Origin: Mesostigma viride
Taxonomy: Eukaryota; Streptophyta; Mesostigmatophyceae; Mesostigmatales; Mesostigmataceae
NCBI GenBank assembly: GCA_009746045.1
Contig: RPFO01000448.1
Location: 1,280,547 to 1,344,546, forward strand
Direction: 5' to 3'
DNA length: 64,000 nt
In this document: positions 22,199-32,162 of the stretch, piece after piece
How the letters are laid out: each line of letters begins with the position of its first letter
Position numbering within the stretch: the first letter of the stretch is position 1
Notes under the pieces: model-generated
Seen by the model: only the letters and a program-made list of their open reading frames with translations
What the model was told of the DNA's origin: nothing
Database searches by the model: none
Position numbers and translations under genes: made by a program

Positions 22199-22256
22199 TG
22201 CAAATAATCCGACCGGAATCGAACTGGGGACCTCTCGCACCAACTTTCGCTGACTA
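22199..22256 (-). pseudogene. Possible tRNA-like 3' half
   Basis: The minus strand reads GAGAGGTC, CCCAGTTCGATTCCGG and TCGGATTA, resembling a variable loop, T-arm and acceptor 3' strand. The B-box core GTTCGATTCC is good, but two T-stem pairs are mismatched and no 5' half is seen. It lies directly after the truncated endonuclease fragment. Weak evidence. Confidence 0.3.
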
Positions 22257-22404
22257 TATGACGGACGTCTCCGGTTACCATGGCATCGCCAACTTACACC
22301 TACAGTCATCCGCAAAAGTTCTCCTGTCCGGGGAGTGATGCAAGCCTTTCGGATTTGGTACTAGATAAATCACTCGAGATCTGTGTGTAGGAGTACTATG
22401 TACA

Positions 22405-22616
22405 CACGTGTCTCATTATATGGTGGAGACGATGCGCCGGGTCAAGGTAGTGTCACTGGGCCTCCTGTGCTCATGCGCCGGCAGCATCAGCTCACCTGGA
22501 CAGTCCATAGTGCTGAGATCCCCGCGTGTGCTAGTGGCCACTTTTTCGGCCACTAGATCATTATTTGAGCATTATTTAGTCATGTACATGTATACCTCTG
22601 ATGTGCCACACACCAG
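22405..22616 (+). mobile_element. LINE 3' UTR, first piece (left of the foldback element)
   Basis: The right half of this strip (TCATGTACATG to GCCACACACCAG) matches the 3' UTR of the ORF1-only LINE at about 9125-9160. The match resumes at 29456 after the foldback-like element. The pieces 22405-22616, 29456-29698 and 30839-30912 therefore form one split LINE 3' end. Confidence 0.7.
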
Positions 22617-24151
22617 GAGGGGATTCATAAGTGTTTGCTCAATTTCATAAATTTTACTCAATTTTTCCACATGTGATTAAATCCTTATATTTGTCAATAA
22701 AGCAGGGGTCATCCAGCCTTCAGACCATGAAAATAGACCACCCACAAAAATTGGGCTCATTCTGAGCTCAAATGGTGACATGTGACAGCATACATGTGCA
22801 GTTTTTCGTCATTTTCCCCCTTTTCTTACATGAAACAAATATGAATAGTGAACAAATGAACTCATATCAGGCTGGATTCTTGCAGGCAGCATTTATACCA
22901 TGAAAATAGACCACCCACAAAAATTGGGCTCATTCTGAGCTCAAATGGTGACATGTGACAGCATACATGTGCAGTTTTTCGTCATTTTCCCCCTTTTCTT
23001 ACATGAAACAAATATGAACAGTGGACAAATGAACTCGTATCAGGCTGGGTTCTTGCAGGCAGCATCTAGACCATGAAAATAGACCACCCACAAAAATTGG
23101 GCTCATTCTGAGCTCAAATGGTGACATTTGACCAGTGAACAAATGAACTCATATCAGGCTGGATTCTTGCAGGCAGCATTTATACCATGAAAATAGACCA
23201 CCCACAAAAATTGGGCTCATTCTGAGCTCAAATGGTGACATGTGACAGCATACATGTGCAGTTTTTCGTCATTTTCCCCCTTTTCTTACATGAAACAAAT
23301 ATGAACAGTGGACAAATGAACTCGTATCAGGCTGGGTTCTTGCAGGCAGCATCTAGACCATGAAAATAGACCACCCACAAAAATTGGGCTCATTCTGAGC
23401 TCAAATGGTGACATGTGACAGCATACATGTGCAGTTTTTCGTCATTTTCCCCCTTTTCTTACATGAAACAAATATGAACAGTGGACAAATGAACTCGTAT
23501 CAGGCTGGAAACTTGCAGGCAGCATCTAGACCATGAAAATAGACCACCCACAAAAATTGGGCTCATTCTGAGCTCAAATGGTGACATGTGACAGCATACA
23601 TGTGCAGTTTTTCGTCATTTTCCCCCTTTTCTTACATGAAACAAATATGAACAGTGAACAAATGAACTCATATCAGGCTGGGTTCTTGCAGGCAGCATCT
23701 AGACCATGAAAATAGACCACCCACAAAAATTGGGCTCATTCTGAGCTCAAATGGTGACATGTGACCGCATACATGTGCAGTTTTTCGTCATTTTCCCCCT
23801 TTTCTTACATGAAACAAATATGAATAGTGAACAAATGAACTCATATCAGGCTGGATTCTTGCAGGCAGCATCTAGACCATGAAAATAGACCACCCACAAA
23901 AATTGGGCTCATTCTGAGCTCAAATGGTGACATTTGACCGCATACATGTGCAGTTTTTCGTCATTTTCCCCCTTTTCTTACATGAAACAAATATGAACAG
24001 TGAACAAATGAACTCATTTCAGGCTGGATTCTTGCAGGCAGCTCGGTTCTAAAACTGGTTACGATTTGTAGTTACGAGTAAAACTGGTAACTAGAAATAG
24101 GTACCAGTACCATCCAAATTAATTAAGCATCCATGATACCATTTGTAATAA
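22617..24151 (+). repeat. Left arm: about eight 173-bp tandem repeats
   Basis: ACCATGAAAATAGACCACCC recurs at 22724, 22897, 23070, 23184 and 23357 and onward; the spacing is 173 bp except for one 114-bp unit with an internal deletion. Each unit holds GGGCTCATTCTGAGCTCAAA (a small palindrome around GAGCTC) and ACATGTGACAGCATACATGT. The inner 24039-24151 strip is not repeated within the arm, but is mirrored at 27169-27281. Confidence 0.95.
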
Positions 24152-24968
24152 CTCACACATTTTAACATATCCATGGGTACGGCATGGAAACATGTTCATG
24201 TATGATGTGTTCAAGAGTAGCAATGCTTAACATCCATGAAATATGCTCATTGTATAATGGTTTACGATTTATGAATGCAGGGGGGTCGCTACGCGAGTGA
24301 CCAACAAGCACTCAAGTCAACAATATGCCCAGAAAGAAGGCAGGGCCAGGTAAAGTAAAGGCTGGTCCTGAAAATGCACCCAGGGTGCCCACAACATGTC
24401 TACGTTACACCCTCGCTATCCTAGACCCTGCAGCCTGCCGGGGGGGGCACAAAATGTAACTGGCAGCCAGGGACCATGGTGCAGGCCAAATAGCAGGTGT
24501 AAAGCTAGCTCAAAGCTAGCTCAGTCCAAAGAATGAAATAATAAGAAGCAAATACTTGGCAAGGTTAGGTCCATGATCGTTATTGGAGGCTTGGCTGCCA
24601 CCACGGTGCTCGACAATGATGCTGAAGCCTTCAATTATATATAAAGCAGATACTGCAAAGAGGCACAAATAGCAATACAAGCACAATGTAAGCATGACAA
24701 GCTCAAGTTTCCAAGCCAGTCTAGCTCACTTGGACATGAGTTAAAGCGTTGGAAACATATGGGCAACATCCCAGCAGGCCTTGAAAAAGTTTTCAGCAAC
24801 AAGGCAGTATATGTGTTAAATCAAACTACCACATTGCAATTCTAAGCACAGTGACTTCTGCTTGCTGCTGTTTTGACGACACAAGGCCGTTTACCTTTTC
24901 AGTGACAACACGGGAAAAGAAAGCATTACCCAGCAAACTTCCTTTAAGTTCCCCGGACATAGGCGTAA
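24152..24968. other. Interior of the foldback element, left part
   Basis: A 45-codon plus frame begins at an ATG near 24331 (starting MPRKKAGPGKVK), lysine-rich, with no family recognised. Otherwise no coding signal. A poly-G run lies near 24440. Confidence 0.4.
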
Positions 24969-25613
24969 TCACAACCACGACGTTGGGCATCGAAAAGAAC
25001 CGGAATCATAAAGTCTGCGGGAGTTATAAGCTACGATACTCTTGACACGCTTATTTAGAACGACGCGGTTGCGGATGACATCCGGAACCTTGTTCTTGAC
25101 GTGCGCCCAGGCCGCCAGCTGCGCGGAACAGCTCAAGAAATATATATTAAAGGACGGTGACGCCCGGGAAGCACCCAGCCTTGCGGCAAAAGTAAAATAT
25201 GGCTCGCGCTCGCCGTGGTTTTCGCCAGGCGTGACTGCGATATCACGACGAAAAAATGGAGACTCTTTGACCCATCTAACTGCCCAGGTCCCTCTGTTGC
25301 CCGGGTCGCCCATTAGCCCAGAAGCGTACCATAACCCATACTCGCGATATCCGCAGCTACTGGGCGGAAAAAGAAATTGTAAAACCGAACAGCATACTGA
25401 CCTATCATGCCATCTACGTAGCTTCCAGAATTTCTTCACCGTTGCCAAAATCCGTTCATGAACAATATTTTCGACGTACACAAAGCACCTGCACGTCAAT
25501 CTCCCCTGACATTGGTTATCTGCCCCATCTTCATGATCTAACACGCAAACACCTAAAGTATTTGCATAACACAGGCGTTTTGCCCTCTGGTTCTCAGTTT
25601 CACTCATTGCCAT
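24969..25613 (-). CDS. Unrecognised 214-residue frame inside the foldback element
   Basis: It opens with a true ATG (MAMSETENQRAKRL) and ends at 24969. The sequence is Arg, Cys and Trp containing, with no transposase catalytic pattern that I recognise. It could be a captured host fragment, a highly diverged transposase exon, or chance. Base composition is more balanced than in the flanking AT-rich arms. I give no function. Confidence 0.25.
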   Translation of the reverse strand: MAMSETENQRAKRLCYANTLGVCVLDHEDGADNQCQGRLTCRCFVYVENIVHERILATVKKFWKLRRWHDRSVCCSVLQFLFPPSSCGYREYGLWYASGLMGDPGNRGTWAVRWVKESPFFRRDIAVTPGENHGEREPYFTFAARLGASRASPSFNIYFLSCSAQLAAWAHVKNKVPDVIRNRVVLNKRVKSIVAYNSRRLYDSGSFRCPTSWL

Positions 25614-25845
25614 ATCATATTATGCAGGCACGTTTTGGTAAACAATCGCCGGCGACGTTGGTTTTGTTCGTGCGCGCACAAAGTAATTACCGGTAGTGCT
25701 TGGCAGGCTGTACGCACCTGCAGCCGCGCGCGCGCAAAGACGACGGTCACTGTGCTTTGTTCATTCAAATGCCATTTGCATGCGAGGCTCGGACAACACC
25801 GCGGACTGTTTGAATCAGAATTTTTTCACTTTTGGATGGTCCTTC

Positions 25846-26625
25846 GTTTCTCGCATGTTCAGCCCAGTTCAGGTTGTACGGTCAGTGTTGGGGGTCGGTG
25901 CATGGGTTCTCAATGGAATTCTCAATGGAATGCCGCAACAGCCCATTTTCATTGAGAATGCAAGTCCTTTTCGCATGTTCAGCCCAGTTCAGGCTGTACG
26001 GTCAGTGTTGGGGGTCGGTGAATGGGTTCTCAATGGAATTCTCAATGGAATGCCGCAACAGCCAATTTTCATTGAGAATGCAAGACCTTTTTGCATGTTC
26101 AGCCCAGTTCAGGCTGTACGGTCAGTGTTGGGGGTCGGTGAATGGGTTCTCAATGGAATTCTCAATGGAATGCCGCAACAGCCCATTTTCATTGAGAATG
26201 CAAGTCCTTTTCGCATGTTCAGCCCAGTTCAGGCTGTACGGTCAGTGTTGGGGGTCGTTGAATGAGTTCTCAATGGAATTCTCAATGGAATGCCGCAACA
26301 GCCCATTTTCATTGAGAATGCAAGTCCTTTTCGCATGTTCAGCCCAGTTCAGGCTGTACGGTCAGTGTTGGGGGTCGGTGAATGAGTTCTCAATGGAATT
26401 CTCAATGGAATGCCGCAACAGCCCATTTTCATTGAGAATGCAAGTCCTTTTCGCATGTTCAGCCCAATTCAGGCTGTACGGTCAGTGTTGGGGGTCGGTG
26501 AATGAGTTCTGAATGGAATTCTCAATGGAATGCCGTTACAGCCCATTTTCATTGAGAATGCAAGACCTTTTCGTATGTTCTGGCTGTACGGTCAGTGTTG
26601 GGGGTCGGTGAATGAATTCTGCATG
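25846..26625 (+). repeat. 120-bp minisatellite, six units plus a partial one
   Basis: The block starting AGCCCAGTTCAGG recurs exactly every 120 bp at 25861, 25981, 26101, 26221, 26341 and 26461, then a shortened copy. Because 120 is a multiple of three, two plus frames stay open across the array, giving 40-residue repeats (LYGQCWGSVNGFSMEFSMEC in one). Each unit contains ATTCTCAATG and its complement CATTGAGAAT, about 25 nt apart. Confidence 0.95.
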
Positions 26626-26834
26626 AATGTGTGGGACCCCGGGCCCAACAATGACAAGCCCAGCCCCTTGGAGCTCTTCCATGCTCTCCTGGGACGCAAC
26701 AGGGTGTTTACCTGCATTCCTCACGGTGACCTTACGCGCGTCACTTGGCTCCCCTGGTCACACAATGCTCCTTTCTAAACCTTTCACCTATCACACTACC
26801 CTCAGAGGGTAACCAGCTGGTCGATACGTGGTAC

Positions 26835-26970
26835 CTCTTCACCTAATGATATTCCTATTGGTTAATAAAAATACCCATTTACCCGGAAAAATTCTGCATG
26901 AATGGACTCTTCACCTAATGATATTCCTATTGGTTAATAAAAATACCCATTTACCCGGAAAATTCTGCAT
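26835..26970 (+). repeat. Tandem duplication of about 67 bp
   Basis: The strip CTCTTCACCTAATGATATTC to TTCTGCATGAATGGA occurs twice side by side inside the foldback element interior, with one base difference in a short A run. Confidence 0.85.
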
Positions 26971-27168
26971 GAATGGAACTTTCATACGCCGCGCTGAGTC
27001 GGTGGAAGATCGAGCCACAAAAGAGGCAGGAGAGGCATCATTGGGAGAGGCGTGCCAACCCCGAGCGAGACGATGGTGAATTCGATCAAATTGGCTGATT
27101 GCAATAATTTTGCGGAGCTAGAATAATCGCTCGCGAGAGCTGCCATGGGCGGTCGTGAAGGTTCAGAC

Positions 27169-29451
27169 TATTACAAATGGTATCCATGCTTAATTAATTT
27201 GGATGGTACTGGTACCTATTTCTAGTTACCAGTTTTACTCGTAACTACAAATCGTAACCAGTTTTAGAACCGAGCTGCCTGCAAGAATCCAGCCTGAAAT
27301 GAGTTCATTTGTTCACTGTTCATATTTGTTTCATGTAAGAAAAGGGGGAAAATGACGAAAAACTGCACATGTATGCGGTCAAATGTGACCATTTGAGCTC
27401 AGAATGAGCCCAATTTTTGTGGGTGGTCTATTTTCATGGTCTAGATGCTGCCTGCAAGAATCCAGCCTGATATGAGTTCATTTGTTCACTATTCATATTT
27501 GTTTCATGTAAGAAAAGGGGGAAAATGACGAAAAACTGCACATGTATGCGGTCACATGTCACCATTTGAGCTCAGAATGAGCCCAATTTTTGTGGGTGGT
27601 CTATTTTCATGGTCTAGATGCTGCCTGCAAGAACCCAGCCTGATATGAGTTCATTTGTTCACTGTTCATATTTGTTTCATGTCAGAAAAGGGGGAAAATG
27701 ACGAAAAACTGCACATGTATGCTGTCACATGTCACCATTTGAGCTCAGAATGAGCCCAATTTTTGTGGGTGGTCTATTTTCATGGTCTAGATGCTGCCTG
27801 CAAGTTTCCAGCCTGATACGAGTTCATTTGTCCACTGTTCATATTTGTTTCATGTAAGAAAAGGGGGAAAATGACGAAAAACTGCACATGTATGCTGTCA
27901 CATGTCACCATTTGAGCTCAGAATGAGCCCAATTTTTGTGGGTGGTCTATTTTCATGGTCTAGATGCTGCCTGCAAGAACCCAGCCTGATACGAGTTCAT
28001 TTGTCCACTGTTCATATTTGTTTCATGTAAGAAAAGGGGGAAAATGACGAAAAACTGCACATGTATGCTGTCACATGTCACCATTTGAGCTCAGAATGAG
28101 CCCAATTTTTGTGGGTGGTCTATTTTCATGGTATAAATGCTGCCTGCAAGAATCCAGCCTGATATGAGTTCATTTGTTCACTATTCATATTTGTTTCATG
28201 TAAGAAAAGGGGGGAAATGACGAAAAACTGCACATGTATGCGGTCAAATGTCACCATTTGAGCTCAGAATGAGCCCAATTTTTGTGGGTGGTCTATTTTC
28301 TTTGTCTAGATGCTGCCTGCAAGAACCCAGCCTGATATGAGTTCATTTGTTCACTGTTCATATTTGTTTCATGTAAGAAAAGGGGGAAAATGACGAAAAA
28401 CTGCACATGTATGCTGTCACATGTCACCATTTGAGCTCAGAATGAGCCCAATTTTTGTGGGTGGTCTATTTTCATGGTATAAATGCTGCCTGCAAGAATC
28501 CAGCCTGATATGAGTTCATTTGTTCACTATTCATATTTGTTTCATGTAAGAAAAGGGGGAAAATGACGAAAAACTGCACATGTATGCGGTCAAATGTCAC
28601 CATTTGAGCTCAGAATGAGCCCAATTTTTGTGGGTGGTCTATTTTCATGGTCTAGATGCTGCCTGCAAGAACCCAGCCTGATATGAGTTCATTTGTTCAC
28701 TGTTCATATTTGTTTCATGTAAGAAAAGGGGGAAAATGACGAAAAACTGCACATGTATGCTGTCACATGTCACCATTTGAGCTCAGAATGAGCCCAATTT
28801 TCGTGGGTGGTCTATTTTCATGGTATAAATGCTGCCTGCAACAGTCCAGCCTGATATGAGTTCATTTGTTCACTATTCATATTTGTTTCATGTAAGAAAA
28901 GGGGGAAAATGACGAAAAACTGCACATGTATGCTGTCACATGTCACCATTTGAGCTCAGAATGAGCCCAATTTTTGTGGGTGGTCTATTTTCATGGTCTA
29001 CATGCTGCCTGCAAGAATCCAGCCTGATATGAGTTCATTTGTCCACTATTCATATTTGTTTCATGTAAGAAAAGGGGGAAAATGACGAAAAACTGCACAT
29101 GTATGCTGTCACATGTCACCATTTGAGCTCAGAATGAGCCCAATTTTTGTGGGTGGTCTATTTTCATGGTCTACATGCTGCCTGCAACAGTCCAGCCTGA
29201 AATGAGTTCATTTGTCCACTATTCATATTTGTTTCATGTAAGAAAAGGGGGAAAATGACGAAAAACTGCACATGTATGCTGTCACATGTCACCATTTGAG
29301 CTCAGAATGAGCCCAATTTTCGTGGGTGGTCTATTTTCATGGTCTACATGCTGCCTGCAACAGTCCAGATTTAGGTACCCTCAGATCTGAAAGATTTTAT
29401 TTTTACTCATTTGAAGACTTGTGAAATTGAGCAAACACCTATGAATCCCCT
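27169..29451 (-). repeat. Right arm: about twelve 173-bp tandem repeats
   Basis: Reverse complement of the left arm with more repeat units (about 2090 bp of array). Units vary at few positions, for example GCAAGAATCC, GCAAGAACCC, GCAAGTTTCC and GCAACAGTCC at the same place. Some variants recur in both arms, suggesting shared history or exchange between arms. Confidence 0.95.
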
Positions 29452-29455
29452 CCAG

Positions 29456-29698
29456 ATGATGCCTAGCTTTATTTATTTAGTTATGCTGTGCCAACGCAGA
29501 GAGCTACTCTTTGCTGAGACGCCATGCCCTAGCTAGCATCTGTATAGCCATGCTGATCTTCCACCCCGTGCCAGGCCCCCTTTGTGCTCTGAGAGATCAC
29601 GGTTGACCTGCAGGTGCATGCACCTGGTGCATCTAGAGCAGGTGTAGTTTACATCCTACCCTTGCAGGAAGTAGCCCAGAATGTATTAAAAGCCATAT
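29456..29698 (+). mobile_element. LINE 3' UTR, second piece
   Basis: Continues the LINE 3' UTR interrupted at 22616 (ATGATGCCTAGCTTTATTT, GAGACGCCATGCCCTAGCT, CATCTAGAGCAGGTG) and ends at TAAAAGCCATAT, where the Penelope-like element inserted. Matches 9160-9400. Confidence 0.8.
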
Positions 29699-30826
29699 CA
29701 AAGAGACAACCAGCGCAGGCCAGAAATCGGGAGAATCCGGACCATGGTAGTAAAAGCCATATCAAAGAGACAACCAGCGCAGGCCAGAAATCGGGAGAAT
29801 CCGGATGACCATGGTAGCTCGAGCCTGCCGTTATCTTTTCCGCGTTTTCGAGTCGTTCAGGATGATGAAGATGAATGGTGATGGAAATGTGTATCCTTGT
29901 GCATTGAAATTATGGCTGGCTTACGTGTGGAGCGACTAGATGACCTAGACGGTGGGGCCGGAAACAGCATGCTTGATCAGGGCGTGTGTTTCTAGCCTAA
30001 CTGGCCGGGAGTGTCTAGTGGTGAGCACCAGTTGCTGCGATCGCTCTCCCACCATTTACGAGGAAATACCCGCAAATGGAAAACCACTGAAAAGGTCTAG
30101 CTAGTCAGTCATCACGTTAGCCATGCCATGATTCCAAACGTCCAAGAATTGCACACGGTGCAAAGGCAAAAAGCCGGAGGACAGCACTTTCAAATGTGCG
30201 GCGGGAACCAAAAACCCGCGGATGCCAGAAAACATCGTGTTGCGGCAGCGACGCGACGACGTGGACAACGAATCCAGTGCCAAGCTCGGAACGGCCGCAA
30301 AGGAGATCTGGCATCACAGGGTTCAGATGTGCGGAGATACTATGCGATCCAGCCGGTCCACGACCTGTTTGTAGAGCTTGTGCCAAGGGGCAGCACCGAA
30401 CAGATGTGGGTGACGTTGCAAAAAACATCGGACTTGACGGAGCATAATGGCTCGGTCATAGTCTTTGACCAATAAACGCTGCAAGAGCTCAACAAGAGTC
30501 GTGATGAAATCAACACGATAAGAACAAAGACGGGAAAAACGATGTAACTGAGAAAGAACAACACCATATTTTGCTGTGTGGGAAAGGAGACTGTGAATAT
30601 CGGGGTAACGAATAAAAGGAATTTGCTGGTATTTAGGATCCTTGCGCTTATCATAGACAGCCGTACGCCAGCCCTTCTTGTTATGGGTAATGTTAAGATC
30701 GAGGTAATTGCAATGAGTATCCTCCGACGTGAGCTTTAATGTGAGGGACGCTTGCGGGTAGATGCCAGGCAGACCAGCGGTGATATACAAATGGGTTGCG
30801 AAATCAGGGTTGTCGAAAGCGATGAC
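29699..30826 (-). mobile_element. Penelope-like retroelement, 5'-truncated, with 12-bp target duplication
   Basis: The 12-bp string TAAAAGCCATAT stands at 29687-29698 and 30827-30838, on either side of the insertion, and the uninterrupted LINE 3' UTR is seen near 31080. A third copy at 29751-29762 belongs to a 64-bp tandem duplication at the element's 3' side. The element holds a reverse transcriptase C-terminus (minus strand, 30323-30826) and ends in the dispersed repeat also found at 17918-18254. Terminal partial duplications are common in Penelope-like elements. Confidence 0.75.
30323..30826 (-). pseudogene. Reverse transcriptase C-terminus, Penelope-like type
   Basis: The frame contains LDLNITHNKKGWRTAVYDKR, then KDPKYQQIPFIRYPDIHS, SQLHRFSRLCS and a downstream basic helix. 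This series (a fixed LDL strand, a YDKR block, a YP-x2-HS block and the R-x-x-R-x-CS block) is seen in the post-catalytic part of Penelope-like and related reverse transcriptases. The catalytic YxDD motif is missing because the copy is 5'-truncated; the first about 7 residues of the open frame come from flanking LINE sequence. No GIY-YIG endonuclease was seen. Confidence 0.6.
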
Positions 30827-30838
30827 TAAAAGCCATAT

Positions 30839-30912
30839 GTCCATGCCCCTTCTCAGGGATATGTGCTACATGTACTCCCAACTGAGTCATGTTCCAAATT
30901 AATTAATTAATA
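30839..30912 (+). mobile_element. LINE 3' UTR, last piece and (ATTA)n tail
   Basis: GTCCATGCCCCTTCTCAGGG and GTGCTACATGTACTCCCAAC match the terminal 3' UTR at 9400-9445 and, inverted, 31030-31090. It ends in ATTAATTAATTAAT. Together with 22405-22616 and 29456-29698 it completes the split LINE end. Confidence 0.8.
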
Positions 30913-30944
30913 GTACACTCAAACATTTAAAAAATTAAATTAAA

Positions 30945-31340
30945 TTATAACATGCCTCCGTTGGGAGATCATGTAGCACATATTCCATGCTGGATGGGTG
31001 GAGTGGAGGAAGCCACGTAATTAATTAATTAATTAATTATCAACATCACTCCGTTGGGAGTAGATGTAGCACATAGCCCTGAGAAGGGGCATATGGCTTT
31101 TAGTACATTCTAGGCTACTTAATGCAAGGGTGGGAATGTAAGCTACCCCTGCTCTAGGTGCACCAGGGCACCTGCACCCTCATGGTCTATCACGCTATGC
31201 CCGGGTAAGGGGGGAGCATGCCTGTGAGGGAGGAAGATCATCATGGCTATACAAGAGCTAGGACATGGCTTCTCAACAGAGAGCATCTCTCTGCATGGCA
31301 TAGCATGGCTAAATTCTTAATGCAACATCCATGGGGGTCC
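30945..31340 (-). mobile_element. LINE 3' end, minus strand, with (ATTA)n tail
   Basis: Reverse complement of the 3' UTR at 9160-9440; its tail is the (ATTA)n run at 31018-31039. A further short 3' fragment matching 7170-7230 lies at 30945-31015. The tail points toward the plus-strand tail at 30912, so two LINE copies meet tail to tail. Confidence 0.75.
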
Positions 31341-31883
31341 CATTATAGACAAAGCATGGCTAAATGTTGAAGGCATCATCCATGGGGGCCATTATGGGCG
31401 CACATGCGCGTGGGCCACATGCTAGGCTAAGCCTTACTAATCTACACTACTGGTATATATATTCATTGAGAATGATAGATTACGGAGGTGAGATAGGCAT
31501 GCAACATAAGGAAAAACCCGATAACTGGGAGAATAACCCTGAAGAAATTAGTAGTAATCTGACACAGACATCCAAGGATCACGCCAGCGGCACAAGGTAC
31601 AACTAACTATACATCACAAAACTACACGCAGCAACAGCGCTGCCGGCCCACCATGCAGGCCTGGAAGGGATCTAGACCGCATGGGTCGCGACAAAGTCGG
31701 CCCGGGTGCGGCGGAATAACACATCAGCCACGGTGCTGGTATATATATATTAAAAATATAATTACTTACAGCAGAGTGAAATCACTCAAACCAAAACAAA
31801 CGCCCAGCTAGAAACCTATATACAGAGCCATGTCAAAGCTCTATACTACGATAAGACCAATGGAAACGCCTAACGGGAGGAAC
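31341..31883. other. Spacer with a short duplicated ORF end
   Basis: At about 31675-31735 the minus strand reads FRRTRADFVATHAV, a second version of the C-terminus of the frame at 31884-32126 (LRRTRADFAVQQGY). Both are preceded, in plus orientation, by the string CTGGTATATATAT. No other gene is seen. Confidence 0.5.
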
Positions 31884-32126
31884 CTAATAGCCCTGCTGCA
31901 CCGCAAAATCAGCCCGCGTACGGCGGAGCATGATGTCAGCCATGGCCCGAGTCAGCGCCACCGACAAGCGCTGACGCCAATATGACGTCCAGGTCCGCGC
32001 CGACCATGGGGCCCGCTGGCCCTCCAGGTCCAGCCGGTCCTCCCGGAGCCGGCAACACTCCTTGAAGAAGGCGGAGGTCAGGGGCCCCATGGCCCCAAAC
32101 TCCTCCAGGACATTGAAGGGCACCAC
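31884..32126 (-). CDS. Short unknown frame downstream of LINE ORF1
   Basis: The frame (80 residues) reads LTSAFFKECCRLREDRLDLE, then WTSYWRQRLSVALTRAMADI and LRRTRADFAVQQGY at the end. It is Arg-rich and amphipathic, immediately after the intact ORF1 in the same direction. A diverged copy of its last 14 codons lies at about 31675. It may be the C-terminus of a deleted ORF2 or an element-specific extra frame. No family is recognised. Confidence 0.35.
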   Translation of the reverse strand: MVPFNVLEEFGAMGPLTSAFFKECCRLREDRLDLEGQRAPWSARTWTSYWRQRLSVALTRAMADIMLRRTRADFAVQQGY

Positions 32127-32162
32127 ACGATGGTGCCCGACGTCGGACTGGTATATATATTC

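Larger units (their letters stand above)
22617..29451. mobile_element. Foldback-like transposon, 6.8 kb, with 173-bp-repeat arms
   Basis: Two long inverted arms (22617-24151 and 27169-29451) share terminal AGGGGATTCATA and a GTGTTTGCTCAATTTCA block, then a variable number of 173-bp repeats, then a common inner block with AAACTGGTTACGATTTG. A CCAG on each side (22613-22616 and 29452-29455) is a likely 4-bp target duplication. The empty site is seen in a LINE copy near 9155. Arms made of tandem repeats are the hallmark of Foldback (FB) elements. The middle 3 kb holds one frame of 214 codons, a 120-bp minisatellite and small frames; no transposase is recognised. It is probably non-autonomous or of an unknown class. 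Confidence 0.85.

Noticed and set aside
22617-29451. LTR retrotransposon
   Set aside because: The long end repeats are inverted, not direct, and there is no gag-pol or primer binding site.
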